Origin: Didymella arachidicola
Taxonomy: Eukaryota > Ascomycota > Dothideomycetes > Pleosporales > Didymellaceae
Length of the DNA stretch: 64,000 nt
Direction: 5' to 3'
Assembly: GCA_016630955.3 (NCBI GenBank)
Contig: CM049998.1
Coordinates: 124,001 to 188,000 of the forward strand
Position numbers and translations under genes: made by a program. Below, one piece after another: positions 21,861-34,000 of the stretch (its first letter is position 1; each line of letters opens with the position of its first letter). The notes under the pieces were generated by a model. It made no database searches and was not told where the DNA came from. It saw only the letters and a program-made list of their open reading frames with translations.

Positions 21861-22401
21861 TTTGTGGTCTGTTTCTTTTCGCTTCAATTAGGCTGTGCGA
21901 GGGATATGTTGTTAAGTAGCCGTAATCTTGATGCTGGCACGTCATACAGTGACCTTGTGGAGCGCTCCACGGAGCCCCGGGAGCGCATCGCGTCTAGGCA
22001 GCGCGAGAACGGCCCGCCCCACACCCCACGCCGGCCGCTGCTAAACCACCATTGCACCGCAGCTCAATTGCCGCCATTTTAATAAACAACATCCGTGACT
22101 CGCCGGAGTCGTATCCATCGATCTTGAGCTCTCTCGCCAGTCGTAGTTGGATTTGCGCGTGCACCTAGGAACGCCACGGCAGGAGCGCAACGTGCCTAGC
22201 ATGCGTCATAACTGGTCATCAGTCCGGTGCGCAGGGGAAAATGCAGGCCCGGGGTATCGTCGTACTGTACATAAACTTAGCAACAGCTCACAATACCAAG
22301 CTTCCCATACAGTGATACCCACCTTTATATCAATTGCAATTCACACCGTATTTTGGTGTCATTGAACCCTTCGTCAGTGTTACCGAGAATCAAACCGCAA
22401 G
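21861..22401. promoter_or_regulatory. Divergent promoter region, maltase / membrane protein
   Basis: 541 bp lie between two divergent start codons. There is a GC-rich block near 22010-22035 and an AT-richer block near 22270-22390. I could not assign an operator. Confidence 0.4.
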
Positions 22402-23230
22402 ATGACGTATGCCGCCAACGTTGAAGGCGGAAATACGACAGACGAGCGTACACCAATGCTGAGAAGTTCTTCTGAAGCTGCGAAGCCTGACAATGATCAT
22501 TCGTCCTTCTGGACAGTTTTGCACTTCTTTGGTGGCGGCATATACGCTCCGGACGCTGCGACTTACGATCCTATTGAGATCCTGCTAAACACTGAGAACA
22601 AGAAAGAGAAGGACGAGCTAACGATACAATGGAGAGACAACAAACTCAGTGAACTCAGCTTCATTGGTGTTGTCGCTGCACTCCTGGCAACCCTAATCAC
22701 GTCGACTGGTAGCTGGCCACAGGTGCTGCCGAGCGGGCGCGAATCACCATGGCCCATCAGGACGGCTTGGTACTGCGGCATAATCTTGTCGCTGTTCAGT
22801 ATTTTGACTGCCGCTGATCAGACTGTGCGACTGCACCGTTTGTCTGCTCATCGCGATGGACTCAATGGTATCCGCAGGCTCTTGGCCAAGACGAACGGAG
22901 AACGAAAGCGTTCGAAGAAAACAGGACGCCGTGCACCCAGTCTGTTGCAGGTCTTCACATGGCAGATGCCAGTTATGTTTCTGACGACGGCGACAGTCAG
23001 CATGATCATAGGCATGTTTCTGCACGTTTGGTCTGCTACGAGACACTTGCAAAGTTCCGAGTGGTGGGACGACAATTCAAAGGTAGGCATTCAAACAATG
23101 TCACACGGCAGTATAGTGCTGATGTTACCGTCAGGTCGCTCTTACGTTCACTATTGTGGCTCTGACATCGATTGTGATGTTTTTCGCAGGTCAGATATCT
23201 CTGTACACCCCAGAACAGCGTCGAGAATAG
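22402..23230 (+). CDS. Four-helix membrane protein, hypothetical
   Basis: Exons 22402-23082 and 23135-23230 encode 258 residues. The 52-bp intron (GTAGGC..CAG) joins the frames in phase and adds a last membrane helix. Hydrophobic segments: LSFIGVVAALLATLITST, WYCGIILSLFSILTAA, PVMFLTTATVSMIIGMFLHV and, from exon 2, VALTFTIVALTSIVMFFAG. The first 90 residues are polar, with a short conserved-looking stretch (YAPDAATYDPIEILL). A basic loop (RKRSKKTGRR) sits between helices 2 and 3. The layout resembles many fungal membrane proteins of unknown function; no transporter or receptor signature is visible. Divergent from the maltase gene, which does not by itself imply a shared role. Confidence 0.7.
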
Positions 23231-23787
23231 CTTTCGAGGTATCGGTGTAGAGCCAGTGATTGCACTTCGTACTCCGATCCACTATACGCCCGTCACGATG
23301 CGTGTTCGGTACAGAGTCTCCAATTTCTGGATCTTCGAACCCATGGTGAAATCGGGATACGCACAATGAGTCGAGGCAGTTCTTTAGGACACGAAGTCTG
23401 TTGATGGGTGATGAAACCAGGACGACGCGCTACTTTCAATATTTGTTAGACGAAGTCAACACGCTGAGAAGGAACTCGATTGTAGCAGCAGCAGAGCACC
23501 TGCTTGCTAAAGCATAAACCACGCAGATTGCTTTGGAGTTTTGAGACCTCACCCGGTCCGTCACCGTCGATTGTTGAGAAGGCTGCCGTCTGCGCGTCAC
23601 AGTCCATGATGACTCAAGCTGACGCCTCTTGGCAAATGTCAGACTTTCAGGCGCATTTCAAATCAACTCCCGAGGCGAGACAGTAGCCAATCAAATGATA
23701 GCAGCCCAGCCTTAGATGATTTGAAGATAAGGTCTTGTGAGAGTTCCGAAAGTGACATCGCTCAATCTCAAGTACAACACGGTCATA
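23231..23787. other. Intergenic region
   Basis: Promoter side of the second Zn2Cys6 gene. Short frames only; nothing else seen. Confidence 0.4.
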
Positions 23788-25350
23788 ATGCACGATGGAC
23801 TTTATAGCAAAGCAACAAGTAAGACGACACGGCGGCCACATCAGAAATCAAGGGGTGGATGTGTCGAATGCAAGCGACGCCGGAAAAAGGTATGCATTTC
23901 GCGCTCTAGGCAGTAATCATTGTTAGACTGACTTCTCGCAAAGTGTGACGAGTTAAAACCGTCATGTACGCGATGCATTTTAGGCTTGCATCGATGCGTG
24001 TATCCAACGACAACACTTCCACTGGTTACAAGGATTGATGATCCTGTGCCGCCAGCGACCCCAGCGTGCCCACCTCCCAATGTATTCCCATTACCTGTGT
24101 ATCCTGATCAGGCAACAGACTCGCTCCCTGTCAACGACCTGTATAACTACTACTTAGAGCACGTATTACCTAGCTCAAACACCAGTCACAGCAGTCGCAT
24201 ACTTCCAACCACGGATTTGCTGGCTCAAGAGAGTCGATTGTTGCTAGATTCTCTCCTTGCAGTCTCTGCAGTCCGTCTAGCATGTGATATGATATCCCAA
24301 GGGCCTCCTCCCGAGATTAGCGCGGTTCGCAAGGTCTTGCTACGAGGATATCACCATTACAACAAGGCGAGCAAAAGCATGCGTATGAAGCTGTCACACT
24401 CCAGTACGACGAACGCGGATCAAATCTTGATAGGCACACTCAACTTATTGCCGTTCGCTGCCGCCAGCCAACAGACCAGTCACTGGCTCTCTACTCAGAA
24501 CAGGAATCTACGTTCGCACATCCCACTCTCATCGACACCGAGGGACGTCATTACATTTGTCAGGGGCGCACGCACGATAATGGAGGTACTGCTTCCTGCT
24601 GGTCCGATCCCATGGACCAACGTTCTCCCAGATGTCATCCAGGTCTCGACTGTGGCTACAGGCAGGTATCTGACCGCCTCGAAGCTACTATGTAAGCAGA
24701 GAATTGAGTTTGCAATTATCTCTAGCTGTCAAGACGCTTGGTCGCAGCTTCAAGCACGATTGGACGTCTTATCTTACGGTACAAATGGCCCACTGGATTG
24801 CGAAGCATTAGCCTGCAAGGCTGCATTTGGCGTACTCGTGGACCTCAGATCTAGTATTATTACTATGCTCAATTCTTCAGCACAGCTTCGCTTCGAAAGC
24901 ATATCGTCGAAGGATACAACGGACTGGCTCGATTCACTCGTGCACTGGCCATGCATTGTACAATCAGTCCCGGTTATAGCAGCTGAGCCCTTGACACACT
25001 GTCTGCTCTCTTTCTACGCGCAAGTTCCTCAGTCGTATTTGGACCTGGTTCTTCCCCTGCTTGATCAGCGTCTTGAACGTCCTGTTGGAGAATCGTCGGA
25101 CTGGTTTGCGCTGAGTTTGTCACGGACTCAAGCGCTGGCCCTAGATATTTATGCGCACTGGTCTGTGTTCATGTTCCTGGCATCAGATGAGTCGTGGTGG
25201 ATTGGAGATTTACCAAAGGTGACTCTCGCTGGCTTGGTGAACCGATATGGGACGGACTTTGTGAGAAGACTCTGGTTGGGATGCGCGACTCAGGAAGAGT
25301 GGTGGCCTGCAAAGATGTTGAAGCGACTGGGAGACATCCAGACCACGTAG
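23788..25350 (+). CDS. Zn2Cys6 fungal transcription factor
   Basis: Exons 23788-23889 and 23944-25350 encode 502 residues. The 54-bp intron (donor GTATGC, acceptor AAG) falls between Cys2 and Cys3 of the zinc cluster, a common place in these genes. The cluster is C25-x2-C28-x6-C35-x6-C42-x2-C45-x6-C52, preceded by SRGG, the usual start of this subtype. The rest is the fungal-specific regulator region with helices such as SRLLLDSLLAVSAVRLACDM and an end rich in Trp (DESWWIGDL, EEWWPAKML), typical of the fungal_trans_2 class. No target is evident: the neighbours are a membrane protein and a secreted hydrolase. A frame that starts inside exon 2 alone would lose half the cluster and is not the correct model. 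Confidence 0.88.
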
Positions 25351-27194
25351 TGATATCCAGCCCAGAATCACATACGATCTTGATTCTGGTTCCAGCCCTT
25401 ATTGTTGTCGTTGACGGGCTTTGTATTGCACCCAAGACAGAGCCGAGCTGACCTCAGAACCATTCACGGCTTTACACAACCTGCTCAGCATAATGCAAGA
25501 AAGTGGTAGCTTGGTAAATCATGATCAAATAATTACTGATTCTACTGATCAACGGGGAGAAAGATCGAAGTGCTGACGTCTTCGAATGGTCCGCGATTTG
25601 TTGCGGATTTGTTCGAGGGGGCAAGGTGTTCTCAGAACTTGGATACATCAGCGAAATCACAGTCGTCAAAATCTAAGCTGGGCTCAGAAATCAGGGAAAG
25701 AATTTGGAAATCCATTAACGCCGAGCTAGATCTATCCTGGATTCATCAACACTGTGGACCAAGGATGGTCACCACCTCAGCCCTTCCTCCTTTTGCATAT
25801 CTAGGTAGGCTTTAAGATCCCAAATCCCAAGTTTGACTTGAAACTGCGTTCAGGACCTGATTTTGTTTCTTCTTTATGCTCATTTTGCGCTAGAAAAGCA
25901 CTTCTGGCATGCTCTTGCATGTTGTCATCATATCCGTGGTGGGTTAGGGGACTGCCGCTGATAGCCATCTTGTAGAAGGTTTCCGTTGATAGAATGGCAT
26001 CATTCCTGAGCGCCTAGTTCTTTCTCTTGTAATTTTTTATCTTGTTCACTGAGAAGTAAATTGCGGTACTGAGCGCAATGATTGCTGATGCCATTGTAAC
26101 GAATCCTTAGATCTGAGCAGTCGGTTCGGGAGCGTGTTGAAAGGGTCTGCGTCAATACAGCTCTGCTGGAAGGGCGTTTGATTTCCAGAAGCACTCAAGT
26201 GTAAGGGGAGAAGGCTGTCTGGAAGTGCTGATTATGGGAGAACCACTTGGTGATACCTATAGTACTCAGGTAGAAAAAGCGCATCGACCAAAGTGGCCTT
26301 TATGCCTCCAAGAAGGGCGTCCCTGCGACTCACATCACAAGGCAGTGATTTTTAGTGGATCTGCTTTTCCGGAACGTCTGGATGCTGATATGATGTTATT
26401 TGGAAGATTTGAGGCGGAGTGGCTTGCATTCTTCGTTTTAGTCGCACACCTGCACCATTATCCCTTCGGTCTAGTGTGCTTACGTACGTTTGCTAGAGGA
26501 TACGCCCCCTGTCACCGGCCCCGCATTATACCGTTCATCCTCGACTTCAGTAAGATGTCTACGAAGCTCAGCGATCGCAATAGCAGTATATACGGTTTGC
26601 TAAAGCGTGTTAATCAGTCGAAGATTATGTGCGAGCTAAGACAGGCCGGACGTGCTGACATCTGGATCATCTTGGTGTCGACGTAGCAGGCAGCTCTATC
26701 ATCAAGGACCAAGTCTGCGCACAGCTTATGGTTCCTTCAAGTAGATCGTCATGATGTCGATCTACTTGAAAGGACTGCGATCCTCAAGCTCCTCCCCAAT
26801 GCGTCCAAAGGATTTGAACAACGCCAGTCGCCAACTCCCTGTGGCATACTCACGTCAATTAAATCGAGGAGTGTCTTATAGTCTCAAATTTGGGCCTGTC
26901 CGCGGCAACGTTTCTTGGCAGCTTTGATGGCATTTGCTCGAACATCAGCACTTTCGGCATGACTGTTCCAATGGCGCTTCAACTATACGTCCCCTGTAAC
27001 GTCTCTACGCCTACTTCCCATCACTGCCACATTCTCACCGACAACTAGATGGTCGGACCGAGCTGATCGGATCGATTTGTAGATGGTAAATGTCCCAGAG
27101 TAAGTACTATATAACCCCGTCAACTCGCAGCTCATTCAAGGCCACAACACGGCCACTACATCCACTCAGACCAATAGCATTATCGCGAATCACA
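25351..27194. other. Long intergenic region
   Basis: 1.84 kb with no convincing gene. A plus-strand frame at 26225-26686 (153 codons) has no motif. It contains the hairpin at 26736-26770. Confidence 0.4.
26736..26770. repeat. Perfect 13-bp inverted repeat (hairpin)
   Basis: Arms TTCAAGTAGATCG (26736-26748) and its exact complement (26758-26770) flank a 9-base loop. No T-run follows, so it is not a simple terminator. It stands alone, without flanking duplication, and may be a relic of a small transposon or a binding site. Confidence 0.85.
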
Positions 27195-28385
27195 ATGACC
27201 GCTCGTATTGCTTCCGCTTCGTGGTTCATGTTTACTGCCATCATGGCCACGTCTGCGCATTTCACCCAACGCCTTAACGGATACTGTGTGCAGCTGGATC
27301 TTCCAATGCCTATCACTGCTCCAAGTGCGATATACGACCTACCGCAAGTAAACAACAACATCGAAGCAGCGGCTTGGGCAATCTACGATGCCACTTGGAC
27401 CACGCCGCACGATGTGCAGAGCATCATCACAAATACTACGACATCTGGCGTCTTTAAAGTCCACGCTCAGTTCTGCATCCCAAAAAAGTCCGGAAAGAGA
27501 GAGATATTGCAAATTGCCACTCATGGAGTACACTATGACTCCAGGTACTGGGACTCAGCCTATAAACCAGAAGAACACTCTTACGTCGAGGCCACACTCA
27601 AGGCGGGATATTCTATCTTGACATATGATCGCCTCGGAACAGGCCAGTCCGATCATCCTGACGCATACAAAGTAGTTCAGGCGCCGCTTGAGCTCGAGAT
27701 TCTTCGCCAATTGACGTTACTTGCTCGCAATGGAACAATGCACACACTTGCAGCCAAGGCTGGTGGCTCTGCCTCACCATTCCACAGCTCTGTGCAACCG
27801 TCTAAAGTCATACATGTTGGCCACAGTTTTGGTTCTGTCTTAACGTCTGCCTTCATCGCCAATTATGGGAACTTGACAGATGGCGCTATTATCACGGGCT
27901 ATTACCTTGGTCCATTGCTTGGGAATGCTGGATCCACTACTTTCAGCGTGGAGTACGCCGCTACTGGATCACCAGCCTACGATCGGCCTAGCGGTTATGT
28001 AGTCTGTCAAAGATCAGGTATCCAAAACATCTTCTTCGGTGGTAACCTGGAGACTGCATTTACTCCGGAAATGCTCAATTATGGGGTCGAAATCAAGCAG
28101 CCAGTTCCCATTGGCGAATTCGCGTCAGCGTTCTGGATCCTCGGCAACTACGGGCCTTCATTCACAGCACCGGTTCAGTATCTTCTGCCAGAGTTTGACT
28201 TCTACATCTGTCGTGGTGATTGCAAGGGAGTAGCCAATATGACGATGCTGAAGCAGACGTACCCAAACGCCAGTGATATCGAAGTAGTCATCCAGCCAAA
28301 CACAGGCCACGCTCTGCCTTTGCACAATAATGCGACCGCTGGTTTCCAGCTCATCTATGACTTCCTGGGTAGACATGGGTTGTAG
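27195..28385 (+). CDS. Secreted alpha/beta hydrolase
   Basis: Single exon, 396 residues from ATG 27195; an upstream in-frame ATG at 27090 would add 35 residues before the signal peptide and is less likely. The start is hydrophobic (ASASWFMFTAIMATSAH), fitting a signal peptide. The fold is clear: oxyanion region ATHG (about 108-111), TYDRLGTGQSDHP (about 143-155), the nucleophile elbow GHSFGS with Ser211, an acid candidate at Asp335 or Asp342, and His372 in NTGHALP. Several N-glycosylation sequons (NTT, NGT, NLT, NMT, NAS, NAT) support secretion. The substrate is unknown; secreted fungal members include esterases, lipases and lactonases. It does not overlap any neighbour, and nothing nearby suggests a pathway. 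Confidence 0.85.
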   Translation: MTARIASASWFMFTAIMATSAHFTQRLNGYCVQLDLPMPITAPSAIYDLPQVNNNIEAAAWAIYDATWTTPHDVQSIITNTTTSGVFKVHAQFCIPKKSGKREILQIATHGVHYDSRYWDSAYKPEEHSYVEATLKAGYSILTYDRLGTGQSDHPDAYKVVQAPLELEILRQLTLLARNGTMHTLAAKAGGSASPFHSSVQPSKVIHVGHSFGSVLTSAFIANYGNLTDGAIITGYYLGPLLGNAGSTTFSVEYAATGSPAYDRPSGYVVCQRSGIQNIFFGGNLETAFTPEMLNYGVEIKQPVPIGEFASAFWILGNYGPSFTAPVQYLLPEFDFYICRGDCKGVANMTMLKQTYPNASDIEVVIQPNTGHALPLHNNATAGFQLIYDFLGRHGL

Positions 28386-29845
28386 ACGTGGCAGGATCTC
28401 TGGTGCTGGAGAAGACAAAATTATGCGCGAGGCGTGGATGGAGGGTAGAGCCATTTGTTCAACATGGATATCAGGGACTGTCGTTACCTATGTAGACCGA
28501 GAAACATCATTCCGTTTCTTGCCGTACAAGTCAAATCATCTGCATATTGTCTCATATGATCAAGCCAAGCCATGAGATCGGCGCAGCGCTCCGCCCTGCC
28601 TACATTTTCACTCTCTGTACCTTACGTTGTTAATGCTTTGACATAGGTATCGACCGCGTAAGGCAGCTCACGCCTCTACTTTACACACAACATCATGATT
28701 CCATCAAGCAGCAACGTTGATTACGTGGCGTAGTGTGATAGACACGGAATGCCCGCCATCATTTAGGGGTTCACAAACCGGATGCTCCAATCCCAGATGC
28801 GGCTATATTGACCTTAACAGTATCTAATGCTGTCGAGACTTAGATGAGGACGCTGAACCACGTCCATGCAGCAAACCTAAATTCGTGGGTTGCAGTCCAT
28901 GCTGCCTACATATCTCTTACGATCATCTTTTGAGAGAGGATTAGTATCGTCCTTACACCAATCGCCGGGTTACATTTTTGTCAAAAGCAGTGTCTGGCTC
29001 GAAAGAAACCATGATGGCGAGTGTGAAGAAGAAAGATTGAGCTCGAGGAATGCGATAGCGCTTGTCTACGACAAAGGGTAGCCACCAACGTATGCGCAGA
29101 ATTTCGATTATACCTTGACATAGATAGGCCTCTTACTGCACAGTCTTTACCTTATGAGGAGCTCCCGTGAAGCACGTGACGCGTCTGCAATAGACCCGTG
29201 GCCGTATTGGGCGAGCATCTGGAGACAGCGTCAATCTGCAAGTGTATCTTGCGCTCAAGAACTCTTGATAGGCGTCTCTGCATCCCCCTGTTACAATGCA
29301 GAACAATCTTTCGAAAAGTCAAGCAAGCGTCACACCAAGGCAGTTCAGCAGGGCCACTTTGGTTGTGGGCAAGCCTCGAGCAGAGCCAGCTCGAACAGAA
29401 ACAATCGGTCAAAGCATTTCTGCGCCTGCTATGGGTCTCGAACGAGGACGAAGTTGAGGGTTCAACGCATAATCAGCATGGCACAGGGTAGCATCTCAGC
29501 GAAATTAAACGCTCCTTTCGGAAGAGTGGCAAAGTGCCAAGGGGTGGTGAATTCGTTCTTTTCTTACTAACACAAATGATGTTACAAATCATCAACCTGA
29601 GACTTCAACGCGCGCTTTGTACAAGATCTGACTGATGTATCGATGCATTTGTCCCCTGGTGATGCAACTGTCCGGGCTTTTGCAACCTCAAAAGCTCCGA
29701 CAATGAACCCAGCCAAAAGCGCACCTGGAGGTCTTCGAGGGTGCCATGGCTTTTGTAGTTCTGCTTGCCCTTAGACAGCTAGACCTCTTGTTATTTGACT
29801 GGGATCCCAGAACTGTAAATCTTACGTTCCTCTTGAGTAGAGAGC
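28386..29845. other. Intergenic region
   Basis: 1.46 kb with only short or overlapping frames (for example 29154-29570) lacking motifs. No repeat noticed. Confidence 0.4.
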
Positions 29846-31087
29846 CTAGGATACCTGAGGCTCATCGCTGGGCGCGCTCCGATGGGTCTCCTCTTCAAGC
29901 ACCTCGCCCCAACACCATAGGCATATGGTCCTCTGCGTGTCCTTTCCACAGCGACAAGACCGCTTACGCGACAATAGGAACTCATTGTGGATTTGCTTGA
30001 TAATCGCATCCTCACGCTTGTAGCAGTTCACGCACTGCCAACGGTCGAGGATGTGGCTACGCATAGAGCAATGACATTCCTTGGGGGCTTGCTGGGCCCT
30101 GTGAGAATTTAGCCAGCGTAACTTCGGGAGTTCAGGCTTAAGATTTTTGTAGCCATTTTGTGCATCGTTGAAACAATCCTCGCATGTGCAAAGTTTCCGT
30201 TCCTCGGCCACATTGCAGAGAGATCGTAAGACAGGTGACGGAAATCCGAATTGCGAGTTTCCAGACCACGTAAGCAGCGAATTGAAGCCGATATCAATGT
30301 CGAGGGCGTCACTGATTGGCTGAGGTGTACCCGGCAAATCAGCTTCGAGGGGCATGTCGAGAAAGCCTTGGTCGTGATACGGTCCTGCAGCTGCGTTTGA
30401 GGCCCTATCTTGCCATCTAGGCAACAAGTCAACATCCTCGGTTGACAGGTGATGTGGACTGAGAATAGCGCACTCTTTTGAGTCTAGCAGCACGAAGCCT
30501 GAAAAGTTTGGGAGATCCTCAGGGTCGTCGAGCGCCTCGTAGATAGATTGATAGACGCAGTGTATCCGACACTCGTCGCATGTATTGAGCTTGCACGTGG
30601 CACATGGTCGCTCGTCGATCATCTTGCGCTCAGATGCTGTGCGGCACTGCGCGAATTCGGTACACTGATATGCGTAGTAGAAGGTCGATTTTTGATGCAT
30701 ATGCTTCCGCATCTCAACGCCTTTTCCACAACAGGGCATCCTGCCTAAGAGGTTGTCGATGCTTCCAGGTCGTGGAAATAAGGCGCTGTATGCCGCTTTA
30801 CACGACAACGCAAGGGCGAGCAGATCGGTTGGTTTCAGAGATGTGACCATGGACTCCAGAAGCCCGTACTGGCGCAGAACCTGTAGTAGTGGGCATGCTT
30901 TAGGTGCTGCAACTTGTGCTGGCCTCATCCAAGAAGCGCTTGTCAATTCAGGCGCAGATGTAACACCTGCCATGATCGCCTTCTCCGGCGCAATCGATGT
31001 TTCCGGTCGCGCTTTCTTTGGAGAACTCATAATTGCAAGATCGTCCTGCGAGCACCTGCGTTTCATAGCTTTGGTCTCGGTCCTCAT
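29846..31087 (-). CDS. F-box-like, Cys-rich hypothetical protein
   Basis: Single exon of 413 residues, ATG 31087. Residues about 65-105 look like an F-box or related helical adaptor (MVTSLKPTDLLALALSCKAA). The rest is rich in paired Cys: PCCGKGVE, then CATCKLNTCDEC (about 160-171), CTCEDCF (about 300), CHC (about 338), CVNCY (about 352) and a last CRCGK..CLWCWGEV. These pairs suggest two or more zinc-binding modules. The N-terminus has basic KKAR and KRRC stretches. Fungal genomes hold many F-box-like proteins with Cys-rich ends and unknown targets; a role as an SCF ubiquitin ligase adaptor is an inference only. Confidence 0.75.
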   Translation of the reverse strand: MRTETKAMKRRCSQDDLAIMSSPKKARPETSIAPEKAIMAGVTSAPELTSASWMRPAQVAAPKACPLLQVLRQYGLLESMVTSLKPTDLLALALSCKAAYSALFPRPGSIDNLLGRMPCCGKGVEMRKHMHQKSTFYYAYQCTEFAQCRTASERKMIDERPCATCKLNTCDECRIHCVYQSIYEALDDPEDLPNFSGFVLLDSKECAILSPHHLSTEDVDLLPRWQDRASNAAAGPYHDQGFLDMPLEADLPGTPQPISDALDIDIGFNSLLTWSGNSQFGFPSPVLRSLCNVAEERKLCTCEDCFNDAQNGYKNLKPELPKLRWLNSHRAQQAPKECHCSMRSHILDRWQCVNCYKREDAIIKQIHNEFLLSRKRSCRCGKDTQRTICLWCWGEVLEEETHRSAPSDEPQVS

Positions 31088-34000
31088 GTTGTGTCACTAT
31101 GAGGTCGCTGAGGGTTTTGAGTTTGCCGCAATCACTGGTAGGAGGAGCATTATTTAGCAGTTATTCACACAGATCAGGGCTTAGAGTGGTGGATGCATCG
31201 CGAAAGCTGTCCTGTCTGAGCGGTGAAAAGCCACCCAGACGATATCTCGCATTCACCTTGCGGGTTTATCAAATGAGCAGTAAATGGTGGGCAAGGTGAC
31301 TCATACGATGGAGTGAAGGGCAAATGGGCAAGGTACGCTTCAGTGTCAACATGTAGGTCTGGTCCGAGCCTCATGAAGGAAAACGCGCTCTTGTCACGTA
31401 CATCGTAAACCTTGTCGAGATTGTATAGCCTAGAGCGCTCTCTATAGCGCTTGGCATGTGCTGCGTTGAAGATCTGGGTCCATGTTGTCTATTGTATGCC
31501 CTGAAAGAGCCGGAGGTAGGGCTGAAAAACTTTTTTTGAAGCTGGAAGGCGCACAGCTTAGACAATGGCCGTGCAAAAATGGAACAGAGTAAACGCCTAA
31601 AATACACAGAACTCTTAAAAGCCGGAGATGGAGATCTGTAGCCGCGAAGCCATAGATGCAAAACGGGGCCTGCGTGCAGATTTTGGCGGTGGGCGCAGCA
31701 CCGAAAATTGCTGCGGAATGTTGCGGAAGTCGCTCCGATGAGGTCCGATGGCGCGCCTCGGCTATTCCTACCTCCTTTGCTCGTCCTACTTGCACCGCGA
31801 ACACTAGCATAGCACCGTTTGCGTCGAACCGAATTGTAACCACCAAAGCCTTCTAAGAGTTATGTAAGTAGCATTTGTGTCAGCTCGACGGCAATCGTCT
31901 CGGCACACCTCCTGAGATGTCTCCGAGGCGGTTCATTACCCTGCCCTTAATTTAGGAGTATGCCTAAGAGCACTCCAGGCATCTTGAATTATGAGTCCGA
32001 GTTCGCTCCGCCCTGCCCTTCATTGCGTACAAGGAATGAATTTGAGAGACGGTCGATGCTGCTTCCTTTGAGCGGTGGCCAGCAACACGAAATCTTACCT
32101 AGGTATCCTTCTCTTTCACAGATGGCAGCTTCATGTCTGTGATATGGCGCATGTATAGCCCTGAAGAGGAAATTTGGTGGACCTGCAGTAACAGGTAAGC
32201 TCTCAGTGCCTCTCTGGTGACGTTGCAGATGGTCGAAAGGCCAAAAGCGCTTGCTAACTTGAAAACCTCCTAGTTGAGGGAACGGCGTGCCGCAGTGCTC
32301 ATACGGATGATCTTCTTGAAGTAGATTCGTACCTGCATACATCTTCCTTTGGTATTGTCTTAAGCATGTAGCCATAGTTATTAACAAGTCCTTCTGTTGT
32401 ACATCATTACCAGTGCCGATGTTTAGTGCAGCCACAAGCTAACACGCCGACACTCGCATCGACACCGATATAGATGCAACGAATCTCACTAAAAGCGCAC
32501 AAACCGACCTGACCGCCCACCTTGACCTTACTTTTGTCCAGGCCAGGATGTACGAGCGATAGTGCTCCAACCAACGAAAGAGAAAGAGGCTTTGTTTCTC
32601 CATCAGTTCGAATGTACGAGCTCGGAATAGCAGTCCAACTTCCGCATCCCACGGCGGAGCCTTGTGCAAGCTACTACAGTCAATTCCTTGCCCAATTCGA
32701 CATGTCGACGGTATCAAGACGATATAGCTGCCCAGTATTGCCCAGCTTCTCCGCTCCCAAGGTCTCCGCACTGGGCATCAGTCCTGCCAACTCACCGCTG
32801 AAGTCGAGCAGCGCCTACTCAAGACTCTTGTCAATCCCACATCGGAAGCTGGCAGGTTTCTTGGAGGTTGGCAAGTCTCACAGCTGAGTCTGACAAGCCA
32901 TGCCAAGCTGATGGCGCAATGGCAGCCGCGATCGCGCCCGACTTCGGAATCGCAGTACTTATACCTCGAGAATCCCCATATCCTGAGTCAAGAAAGGCGA
33001 TTGACGAAAGTTGAACATAACAGTGCTGAAATGAGTTTTTGGGAAGTGAAGAAGAGACAGGTTCACCACAAGAAGCCAAACACACGGACAACGGAGGGTT
33101 GCAGTGACTGAGCAATTTGGCAAGGGAGAAAGACAAAAACAGACGGAATCGACGCAAAATGATGTGAGCAGAGGGGCCATGCCGTTCATCAAGGCACCGT
33201 ACCGACGTCAGCCGAAAAATGCTAATAATCTTGGTAATGTAGCGACGACCGCGTTGCTGGTTGTTCGACTCGACGAGTACTGAGTTGGAAGGTTATTGAG
33301 CTACTCTCGTCTCCGATAATCCGCTGCTGACCTCCAACCTCGCGGGCGACTGGAGCGCTGCCGTACGATAATGGAGCCAAGAGCCACAGTGAAAACAAAT
33401 TGGCGACTTGAAAAGATTATGGCGTACGAAGAATCCCGTTTTGTTCTGAGGAATCACCTCCGCATGCACGGGCCCCGAACGTGATTTCTCAAAAGAAATG
33501 GGATTCTTCGTACAGGGCAGCGAATATGCTTTCTTCGACTTCGATACACAGAAATGAGGATCGTGTATCGGTACTACGTCCTGCCAGTCTGGGTATAGAT
33601 GTGCCATACAAACGACAAAGCGAAAGCCTCTGTGTCGGTGTGCTCACGAGACCTGGTGAGTGCTTACGCCGCTGATGTTGTACATTCGAACGTTGCTGGA
33701 ATGCCTACCGAATTCGATAACATTCCCCGAATGGTCAATACGAACTGTGGTCCACCCTTATCGTGAGCGTCAGCGCACTGATCAGTTGCGCCGATTCATG
33801 GGTGGCCTTGCCGATTGCCAGGTCCATGGCACCGAACCATGATGGCGATGCGGGAGAACGATGCAAGCTGCAGAAATATGCAGGAGGCAGATGGCTCTAA
33901 GGAACGGTCGGAAGAAACAGGTCGCCGTCTGATGATGGGTCGGTCTGAGGAAGAAGAGCAATTTCTTGCCGTTCCTGCCGGAATCAACCCAACCTTGGAA

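Noticed and set aside
26225..26686. 153-codon plus-strand frame
   Set aside because: No motif, no splice partner, no sign of coding bias.
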